64,000 bases of DNA from contig BDDC01000240.1 in NCBI GenBank assembly GCA_001662425.1, positions 3,755 through 67,754 on the forward strand, given 5' to 3'. This document shows, piece after piece, positions 48,325 to 59,000 of the stretch. The position numbers were made by a program, and so were the translations under genes. Source of the stretch: Chlamydomonas sphaeroides. Its lineage: Eukaryota; Chlorophyta; Chlorophyceae; Chlamydomonadales; Chlamydomonadaceae. The notes under the pieces were generated by a model. It was not told where the DNA came from. It did no database searches and saw only the letters and a list, made by a program, of their open reading frames with translations. Every line of letters begins with the position of its first letter. Within the stretch, counting starts at the first letter, position 1.

Positions 48325-51300
48325 TCAGAACAGAAACCCGTCGCGCGCGTACACCTCAGCTCGCGACTCCTGCGCCGCCAGCGCGGCGCGCAGCGCGGTC
48401 GCGTCCAGGATGGGCCGCTCGCACAGCAGGCTGCGGCCGGTGTGGCCCGCCCACATCTCGGCAAGCGCAGGGTCGCACAAGTCCGCAAAGTCCGTTAGGT
48501 ACTCGTTTGTCAGGCCCAGCGTCTCGGCCGCCTCGGCAGCCCGCGATGCGGCGGCGCCGCCGTCGCCAGAGCGCGTGCCGCTGGGCCGCTGCGCCGGCGA
48601 CGCCGGCGGCGGCAGCGTCCTGGACGTCGTTGCGGACGGCGGCGCGGAGGGGGGCGGCGCTTGCGGCGGCAGCAGCAGCACGCGGTACACCTGCGGACGG
48701 GTCAAGGGGCACAGAGCGAGGGTCGGGGCGGAGGTGAGAGGTTGGGGGATGGGGAGATGGGGATGAGGTGAAGCTCGGGTTGGAGCCGGGCGGGATGGCC
48801 GCAGCAGCAGAGTGCCCGCTAGCTGCACACACACGCCCCGCCCCGCAGGGCGCAGGGCGCAGGGCGCAGGACGCAGGGCGCAGGGCGCAGGGCGCAGGGC
48901 GCAGGGCGCAGGGCGCAGGGCGCAGGGCGCAGGGCGCAGGGTGCAGGGCGCAGGGCGCAGGGCGCAGGGCGCAGGGCGCAGGGCGCAGGGCGCAGGGCGC
49001 AGGGCGCAGGGCCGCGCCTGGACACCTCCTCCTGAGCACGGGCCGGCCTGGGGCGCTGTGGAGGTCGTGTGCGGGTCACGAATGGCCTCGAGAGACGCGA
49101 CGCGCCCTCACCTGCGCCGCCTCGGAGCTCTGCGGCAGCGTCGCCGCCTCCGCAGCCGCCGCCGGCGCGACCGCCTCGCCGCCCTCGGCCGGCCCGTCCA
49201 CCTCCGCCTCAGCGGCGGCGGCGCCACCGCCGCCGGGCGGCTGCGCGCCCCTGCGGCCGCCGGCCGCCGGGCCGCCGCCGCGCAGCCGCAGCGGGACGAG
49301 CCTGATGCGAAGGTGGTTGATCTCGCGCAAGACAGACCCGTTGGATGCCTCCGGCAGCGTCGGCAGCTTGCCGTCCACCAACCCCGACCGAGACATGTGG
49401 CGCTGGCCGCCGCCGCCGCTGCCGGCCGTCGACGGCGGCGGCGCCGCTGCGTCGACGGCGGAGCCGCCTGGCGTGCCGGTTGGAGTGGCGGCAGCGGCGG
49501 TGACGGCGGGCGAGGCCGGGCCTCCCTGCAGGGAGTTTGTGCTGCCGGTCCGGATCTGCGTGCGGGATATTGTACGGCGCACTCGGTGTAAGAAGCTGCC
49601 GCCGCCGCCGCCGCTGGCGGCGGCGGCAGCGACGGCGCTGGCCGCCGTTGTTTGCTGGGAGCTGGCGCTGATGCGCGCGCTGCCGTCGTTGCGGGCAGAG
49701 CAGGAGCCGACGGCGCCGCTGCCGCGGCCGTCGGCGCCGTCAAGGATCTGCGACGGCGGCAGTGACGTCGACGGCAGCGTACTCGACGTCAGGCGCGCGG
49801 CGCTGCCGCTGGCGGACACGGCAGCGGCGCCGCCACCGCCGCCAGGGCTGGGCCGGGTGGCGCTGAGATCCAGCGGCGGCGGCCGCCAGTCGATTGAGGC
49901 GCTGCCGCCGCTGCGCAGGGAGCTTGCCGCCGCCTGCGGCTGCTGAGGTTGGGGATGCTGCTGCTGCTGCGGCGGCGGCGGCGGCGACGGCAGGGCGTCT
50001 ACAGACAGGCGGCTGCGGGACCGCGTCGACACCGGCGGCCGCGGCGGCGGCGACAAGGCGGCGACGCGGCCTTCCACCGGCTGCAAGTTGATGTAGGCGA
50101 GGGAGATGCTGGAGCCGGATCTCGGGGCCAGCGGCAGCGGCCCTGACGGGAGCGCTGGCTCAGCGGCGGCCGACGCCGCCGCCGCGGCGGCGGCCTGCGA
50201 CAGCAGCAGCAGCGACCGTCGGTCCCGGCCGGATGCGGGCCGCTGCCGCAGGGACTGGGCGGCACGCATGGCGGCGGCGCTGGGCTGGGCGGCGTCCGGC
50301 GACGGCAGCGGCGGCGGTGTGGAAGCCGTGGGGTCTCCGGCAAAGGAGGACACCGCCAACGGCGACCTGCGGAACGTGAAGGAGCGGCTTATGCGGCTGG
50401 TGGCAGCGGCGGCGGCGGCGGCGGCACCGCCGGCGCCTCTGTCGGTCCGGTCGCGAGCGTCCGAAGCCCTGGCGGCGCCATCGCCGAAGGTGTCTTGGAT
50501 GCGAGTCGGGTGCATGGGCGGGTCCGAGGCCAGCAGCGGCGACGGCGACGGCGCCGCCAGCGACGGCGTCGGCGTCGGCGCCAGAGGCGTCGGCGGTGCC
50601 GCCGCCACCCCGTAGGCGCCATACGTGAAGGACTTGGCTCTGGACGGGGGGCGCCGCCGGCCGCCGCCGCCGCCGGCCCCACCATCGCCGCCACCGGGTG
50701 AGGGCACGGGACGGCTGCTGCTTTGGGCTCGCTCCGCTTGCAGCGCTGGCTCCGCCGCTGCCTCGCCGCCGCCAGCCGAACCTCCGGCGCCGCCGTCGCT
50801 CGTACCGCCCAATCCCCCGTCCGGTGCCTCCGACCCCACTGCATGCAGGGCTCCGCCGGCCGGCGCTTGGCGGAGGTCGCCCTGCGCCGCCGCGCCCGCC
50901 GGCGGCGGCGGCGCCGACGCCAGTGGCGGGCCCTGGTCCACCCAGCTCACGAGGCGGCTGCCCGTCTCCCCGCGCGACGCCGCGGCGGCGGCGTAGGCGT
51001 GCGGCCCCGCCAGCATCAGCGACGACGACAGCAGCTGGCTCGGAATGCCGCCGCCGCCGCCGCCACCGCCGCCGGAGGTATGCCATTTAATGACGCCGCC
51101 GTCGCCGCTGGCAGACAGGTCGACAAGCTGCATGGACGCGTTGCGTTCAAAGACAGCGGCGCCGCCGTAGTCGCTGTGGCCGGCGGCGGCGGCGGCGCCG
51201 AGGTCCAGCGTGGGTGAGGCCCGCGGGGTGGCGGCGCCGCCGCCGGCGTGTTCCCACGGATGTGGCGACGGCGGCCGGAGTGTGCGGGCGGTGGCGGCGG

Positions 51301-54300
51301 CGCCGCCGCCGCCGCCGCCGCCTGGCGGCGGCGACCACAGCGTCGACCGGGCGCGTGCGCTGGCGGCGCGTGCCGCGCTCGCGGCGGCGGTGGCGGCGGT
51401 GGCGGCGGCTCGGTGTGCGTACGCGACCGCCGCCACGATGCCCGTGCTGCTGGCTCGGGTCCTCGGCGTGCTGACGGCGGCGCCGCCGCCGCTGGCGGGC
51501 CTCGGCGCCGAGCCGTCCAGCAGCGGCGACAGCCGCATCGCCGCCAGGGACTGCGTCCGCATCACCATAATGGACTGCAGGCCGCCGTGCGGTACGGACG
51601 ACCTGTCGTGCTGGATCTTGTCGTACGGGGCCCGGCGGCCGTGCATGGCCGTCGAGGCGCCGCCGCTGCCGCCGCTGGCGTCGCTGTGCGGCACCGACGA
51701 AGCCAGCGCGCCGCCGCGGGCGGACCGCGGCGGCCCGTCGCCGGCGGCGGTGCCGCCGGCGCGGCCGGCGCCGCTACCGGTGGCGGTGGTGGCGGTGACG
51801 ACGGCTGCGCCGCCGGGCGGTACGTAGCGCCGCAGCGAGGAAGCAGCCGCTTGCGTGGCGGCGACGGTGTTGTTGGGCAGTCCGGCGAGGAAGCGCATGG
51901 CTTCAACGACAGCGGGGCCTGCGGCGGCCGTCCCAGGGGTCGGCGCCACACGCGTCAGGCGCTCGAACACGAAAAGGCGCGTCCAAGAATACACAGTCTG
52001 TCGCAAGGCATGGCGCGGCCACTCCAGTCCGGCGACACGCAGGCTCGTAGCTCAGGCGCCCGCTGGGCGGGAGCAGCATGCTACGTACGGGCACGTACGA
52101 CATCTACGGTTGCACGTACGGCTGAAACGTCATCGTGCTGTACGGATTGGGTACGGAGCGGCACGACTAACCTTCGTAGCTCAGGCGGCCGCTGAGCGGG
52201 TGCAGCATGCACGAGGAGGGGCCCCAGTGCACCAGCGCTCGCATGCGCGGGCCGCGGCCCACCTCCAGCCGCCGGCCCTGCAGGGGGCGCGGTGGGGGGA
52301 CGTGTGCGGTGTGGGCGCCGTACTAGGGGCTGGGGAGTTGTTTGTGAGTTGGGGGAGGGAGGTGGAGGCGCGGTGTGGGGATGCACGTCAGCACGCTGGC
52401 TCGAGCCCGCAAGGCGAGGGGAGTTGGGAATGCACCGAGGGCGAAGGGGCAAGTGATGAGCTGAGGGCCAGTGTGCTGGTGCCTCGCGTCACTGGCCGCA
52501 ATGGGCCCACCCAGAGAGAGATGGGACGCTGCGCCTAGGCCCGGGCATGGTCCCCGCCATGGGGCCGCCTGGCTGTGACGCGAGCGCCCGCGGCTGGCTC
52601 ATGCGTCATGGTCCACACACCACATACTTCGTTGGTATCAACATACACACATGGTTTCATCAAAGTTACATAACCAAGTATGGAAATGCACGTGGCTCCA
52701 GCTACGCACGCCCACCTGGCCGTCCGCAAGCGCCAGCGGCTCGCACTCGGCCGTCTCCAGCAGCGCGCGGCTCCAGGGGTGGGTGCCCAGCCCCGCCGCC
52801 AGCTGCGCCGCCCACAGCGCCGCGGGGTAGGCGTTGGGGAACACCACCACGGCCTGGCGCACGCCCAGTGAGGCCGCGTAGCCGCCGTGGCGGCGGGCGA
52901 GCTGGTAGGCCAGCGCCTGCCCCGGGGAGGGGCGGGGAAAGGGCGGGGGAGGGAGGGCTGGGTTCGTGCCGGAGGGGGCGCCACGGGGAGCCGGCCGCCT
53001 TGGGGAGAGGGGTGGGGAGTGACGCGGCAGGCAGGCGGGCGGGCCGGGGGCCGACCGCGCCGCAGAGGGAGTGGCTTCCTCGTTTGCAGCAGGCAAGCTC
53101 CGGCAGGGGCGGGGCGGCGGCGGCCTGCCCGGCCTGCCCAGCACGCCCTCACACGGCCTGCCCGGCCGCACCTGCCGCAACACGTGCAGCTTCTGTTCTA
53201 CCTAACACTGGAACCTGCAGCTCAGCGACTCGGCACGTGCGAGCTGCGGCACGAGGCCCCCGACCCCCGCCGCGCTTGCCGCGTGGCTCCAGCTGACCGG
53301 CATGCGGCACGGAAACACGCGCCGCCGCGCCGCGCGGCTTGGGGCGGCGTAGCGGTCGTGGCGACGAAACACGCCACGCCGCGCCCCACTCACTCGCATA
53401 CACACCCCGGCCGCCCCACCTTGAACACGCACGCCGCCTCCAAGCTGACGTCGGGGTCGGCCCGCGCCAGCAGGCTGACCGAGGTGAGCTGCGCCACCGC
53501 ACACGCCACGTGCCCTAGCGGGGCGTCCATCAGGCCTGGGGGCCGCGGCAGAGGGGCCGGGCAGAGGGGGAGAGGGGGAGGGGGGCACGATGCCTCTGTC
53601 ACTGGCTGCCGCCAGCGCCCAAGTGCCAGCTGGGTCTCGGACCGGTGCCCAGAGCGGCGCATGGGTGCGGCTGCGGGCCGTTTCGCCTTTCGACGGACAC
53701 GGCACGGCGACAACACGGCGCGAGCGACCTGAGCGCACAGTTGCTGGGCACATACGGCACACACACACACATGGGTGGTACTCTGATTCGGCCCTACAAG
53801 TTGGACACACACGGCGCCAACAAGTAGCATGTTGCGCGAGCAGGCGGCCGGCGGGGCCCGCCTCACCTATGCCCAGCGGCATGTGGATGCGCGTGAGCGG
53901 GCGGTGCAGCGCGGCGCGCAGCACCAGCGAGGGGCTGGACAGCTGGAAGAGCGTGGCGGGCAGCCTGTGCGGGCCGGGATGGCAGGGGGAGCGGGAGGGG
54001 GAGGGGGAACGGGGGAGGGACGCGGACGGCGTGAGTGGGGGAGGACGAGGGGGAGGGGAGCGATGCGAGCGTGTGGGTGCTCGGCAGCGGTGCTTGGCGG
54101 CGTCGTCGGCAGCGGGGCGGGCAGGCGGGTCGCGTGCGCCGCAGGGGGGAGGCAGCGCCCTCGCCGCTCAGCGCCCCAAGAAGCGCGCAGCGTGGCACGC
54201 CGCGGCACGTACGGGTAGCCGCCCATGCGCCACACCACGGGCGCCCATGCGCTCGTGAGCATGCACCATGTGACATGTTATGACGTCATACGGTACGATA

Positions 54301-56011
54301 CCCATGTACGGCACGGTACGGTATGTAGCATACATGCATGCTTTCCATTATGGGCGGCACGAGCGCCTGTCCGCACCTCGGCGCTCCCAGCACATAGTCG
54401 CCCATGCGCCACACCACCACGGCGCCCGCCAGGAACTGCGGTGCGCTGCGGCCAACGGCCTGCACCGAGGCAAACACCATGCCGCTGGGGGGAGGGAAGG
54501 GGAGGGGAAGGAGGGGAGGGATTGAGGGGGAGGGGGAAGTATTGGAGGGGAGGGGAGGTGTAGGGGTTTGCGGTGTCGGGGTGGAGGGGGGAAAGGGCGT
54601 AGGGAGGAGGGGGGCGGGGGAAAGGGGTAGGCAGCGTGGGGATGCGCGGGTCCGGCGTTCGGTGCAGGGGCTTGCGCTGGCGCTGGCGCGGGGCCGTTAG
54701 GTGCGCGCACTGGCCGTCCGTGGACGCACGCTACACCGCTACCACACATCACCGGCGCCAGGTAAGCAACACATGGGTACGCGGGCTGCGGGCGCCGCGG
54801 ACGCAGCTCCTTCCAGGTGGCGCTGGGCTCCGTGTCCCCCAACCGGTGCACACGGACGCGTCCCCGCCTTCGACGCACCGCCGACGCGTCACCAGCCCAG
54901 GGCGTGCCGCGCGGGGCGTGGTACTTGAGAGGGACTCGAAACACGAACACAAGCAAGCGCAGAGGCGCAGAGAGGGTCGCTGTGCAGCCACCCACCCGTC
55001 CGCCGCGTCCGACACGGCCTTGGCTCCCAGCAGGAGGGGGCCGCTGTAGCGGGTGCGGCCGCTGGGGTGGGCCCGGTTGAGCTCCGCCGCCTCCGCCAGG
55101 CCGCTGTGCAGCCCGCAGCGCACCTGGCGGGAGGGGAGAGGAGGAGGAGGGGAGGGGGGATGGGAGGGAGGGGTGGCAGCGAGCACGCGGGCTGCACGGC
55201 GCGGGGGTGGCGGCGAGCAGGCGCAGTCGGCCCCTTGGTGCGTGGGACCAGTGCTCGGCACCCCCAGTGCCGCGCTGGGGCCCGCAAGCCCCGTCGCCAA
55301 CTGTCCAGCCTCCGGGCTTGCTCGCCCGGATGCTGCGGACGAGAACATACGCATGCACACTCGCGTATGCACACACAACCCTTGTTCTGTTCTCCGTGAC
55401 ACTGGAGCACAACCACTTTACATGCACACGGATGTGCGCACCGCTGCAACTATGTGTTGCATGGCGAAGCAGGCAGCATCGCTCACCCGGAAGCCGCGGT
55501 ACACCAGCACCGCGCCCACCGCCGCCGGCTCGACGCCCATGCCCGACGGCAGCTCGCTCCACTTGGATCTCAGCTCGCTGCCGTACGTGGCGGCCGAGGT
55601 GTACGGCATCCGGCTGCCGGCGGCGGCGCCGCCGCCGCCGCCGTAGCGGCGCCGCCGGCGGTTGGCATGGTGCAGGAGCGCCAGCGCCCTGCCAGCGGCG
55701 CCGCCGCCCTCATGCAGGTGTCCACCGGAGCTGCAGGTGATGGTGGTTTCGCGGTCGCGCGAGGAACGCGAGCGGCTGCTGGCGCGGCTGTCCGTCTCCC
55801 ACAGGGGGTGCGTGAAGGCCGCAACGCGCTCCGCCGGCGGCGGCGTGCCGTTGCTGGTGGCGGCGGCCTCGCGCCAGACGTTGACGGCGCGGCCGCCGTC
55901 GCCGGCGTCAGCGGCGTCGTTGGGTCTGGACGCTTGCGTGGCGGAGCCGGACTCGGCGGCGCCGCCGAAGCGGCGGAAGCGGCGCAACAGGTTGCTAAGC
56001 GGACGGCGCAA

Positions 56012-56048
<37 letters not shown>

Positions 56049-59000
56049 GCCACCGGCAGGGCAGCGGAGGGGTCGGGGCTGTGGAGGTCGAGCGCTGCGC
56101 TGGCGGATCGCTCCCAAGACACTGGCGGCAGCGACGGCGGCGGCGCCGCCGCGTCCTCCTCCTGGGGAAGTGGCGTCGCCGCCGGCGTCAGCGGTGACGG
56201 CACGGGGCCCGACGGCCAGCTGGGACTCGCGCCGCCTTGCTCCGCCGGCTCGATCTCGGGCACGGGCGCCGGCGGCCAGGCGCTTGCCCCGGCGGCGGCG
56301 GGGGCGGCGGCGGGGGGCAGCACCGCAGACGGCAGCTCCACTAGGTCCGAACTCCTGTACCAACCGCCGGCGTTGCCGCCGCTGACGTGTTCGCCGCCGC
56401 CGCTGCCGTTGATCGCCGCCAGCGCGTGCATCGGCGTGCTGGCGCTGCTGCTCTGAGTGCGCCGGATCGCCAGAAGCGCGGCCGGCTGCGGCGGCAGCGG
56501 CCCCGACGGCTCCTCCTTGACCGTCGAAAAGGCGCGTAGCCGCTCCCGCATCGCGCGCGTGGCCGGGAAGTAGCCCGCCAGCGGCAGCGGCAGATGCAGC
56601 GGCGGCAGCGGCAGCGGCAACGCCGGCGCCGCCGCAGCCGCCGTGGCCGCCGCCGCCGCCGTGTCCGAGCCGGAGTTGCCGTCGAGCGCCGCCGCTGCCG
56701 CCGCCAGGTCCACGGCATCCATTCCGTGCACCGCTGGCGGCCATGCCGTCAGGCTGTGCGGCCGCGGCGGCAGCCGCGGCGCCGCCGGCCGGAGTCCGGC
56801 CAGCGGCGGCGCGGCCAGCCCCTCGACGGCGGCGGAGGTGGACACATACGGCACCGGCGCCGTCGCCGCCGGCGATATGGCCACTTGGGACTCCAGCAGC
56901 AGCAGATCCTCGATGTGGAGCAGCGAGGAGCTGGCCGCGCGGACCCTGCCACCGGTGACGGAGCCGCCGCCGCCGCTCAGCGACGGCGGCCGCTGCCACG
57001 GCGCCGCCAGCGCCCCGGCGGCGTGACCCGGGGACGTGCGGTCATAAAGCCGGCTGTCGCCGGATCCAGCAATATAAGCGTACGACGACGACGCGTACGC
57101 CAGGCCCAGGGACGCCGGCCGCAGCGGCGGCGCCATCGACGCCAACACGCGCCGGCCGGAGGTGCCGCTGCCGCCGGCCGCCGCCGCCGCCACCGCGCTG
57201 CCGCCGGCCAGCGCCAGCGCCAGCTGGCTGGCGACGCCGCTGCCGGCGGCGGCGTTGACGCCGCTGCCGCCGCTGCCGCCGCGCATTGGCGGGTTGGAGC
57301 TGAAGCGCTGCGCGGTCACGAACGAGATGCCACGCAGCATTCGCGTGGACAGGCCCGACAGCGCGTCGAGGCGCTTGGCGGTGCGGCTGAAGGTGCTGAT
57401 GGGCCCCGGCGGCGAGGGGTCGGGCGCCGGGAGGCCGGTGATGGACTCCAGGTCGGCGGCGGCGGCGGCGCGAGCGGCGGCCTTGTTGGCTAGGCTGCGC
57501 AGGCGCTTGGCCGCCACTACGTGCACGGGCCTGGGGAGGGAAGGGGGAGGGGGAAAGGTGTGTGGATGGGCAGAGCGGTGGCGAGGACATGGGGAGGGGC
57601 AGGGGCGGGCAGGGGAGGGGGCCTGGGCGGGCAGGGGAGGGGAGGGGGCAAGGGCGGGAAAGCGTGGCAGTCGTGACGAGCGACGTGGCTTTGAGGGCCG
57701 AGTGAGTCACGTCGGGCGCGCATGGGGCTGTAGCGGTGTGGAGGGGGCCGGGCTGCGCCGCCACGGGGTGCAGGCGGGCGGGCGGGCAGTGGCCAGGCAG
57801 GCGCATGCGGGGGAGGGGAGGTGCCCCAGGGCGACGTCGTGGGGTTGGAAGGGGGGCGATGCGGCCCCGCTGGCGCTGACGAGTGCGTGCATGTGGCAGG
57901 GGGGGCGGGCGGCAGGCGAGCGGGGGAAGGGGGAGGGGCGGCCGCTGCGCTCGGCTGCCAGCAGGGGTCCTGGGGGAGCTGGGGTCGCCGAGGGCCGGCG
58001 CTGGGCCTTGCCCGCTGCAAGGCCGCCCGCCTGGCGCCCCTCGGGCCCGCCTGCAGGCGGGGCCGCCCATGCACGCCTCCTCCCTGGAAGGCTAACGATG
58101 CTTTGCGCGCCCGTCACATGACGTGATGCGGCCGTCATGCATCTACTTCACTCTGGCAGAGGGGCAGGGCCGCCCACCTGCAGGCGTCGTGCTGCAGCAG
58201 CTCTTGCGGCCAGTTGAGGTCCATCATCTGGGCCTGAGCGGTTGGCGGTTGGCGGTTAGCGGGCGTTGGTGCGGGGGGTGGGGGCGGGCCGTGGCGGCGC
58301 CGCGGGGCGGCGTCAGGGCAGCCGCCCCCCCCACCCACCCACCCCCCCCCCACACACACAGAGTGCTGCAGAGCGAGGTGGCCGCCGCACTGCCCGGGCC
58401 CCGCTCTGCCACCGCATAGGCTGCCAACCTCCTCTCATACTGCCAGTACCGTACCGTAAAAAACGCTACGATAAGCATGTGCACGTCATATAGCGATTCA
58501 TGTCACGGTAAGCATCACCAGCCGCCGCCGCCGCCGTGGCATACGCCCCGCGCTGCGGCCCCACCTGCAGCGCCAGGCAGAAGCTGATGGCGGACTCGGG
58601 GGTGTGGAAGGCGGCGGTGAACGAGTCGCCCTGGGGGCCGCAGGGGCGCGGGCAGGAGGGGCGTGGGGAGGAGGGGCGCGGGCCCGAGGGAAGGAGGCGG
58701 GGGCTGCACGGCGTGCCCTCCGGTCCTGAGAAAGCGCCGCGCCCCACGCCCGCATGCACACACGTACCCGCTCCCCTGCTCCCCCCTCTGTCCGCTTCTT
58801 CCCCCCCGCCTCCTCTCCCCGCCCCCAGCCTCCGCCGCCGGTCCTCTGCCAGGCTCCCAAAGCCGGCGTGCTGCGCCATCGCGCCAACACCTATTCCCCC
58901 CCACATACTTTGTTTCTAAGTCCGGACACACACGTACCGTACCCCTCCTTCCCCCTCCTCTCCCCCCGCCCCCGCCGCACCTCGGTCACGCTCTCGTAGC

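Noticed and set aside
48768..49946. Plus-strand frame with repeated GRRAQGA units
   Set aside because: Created by the 7-bp minisatellite read in frame, then antisense to the cyclase C2 insertion.
54281..54288. Perfect CRE-like palindrome tgacgtca inside the cyclase gene
   Set aside because: An 8-bp match in an intron of a cAMP-pathway gene is appealing, but one occurrence in 64 kb is expected by chance and no promoter is near.
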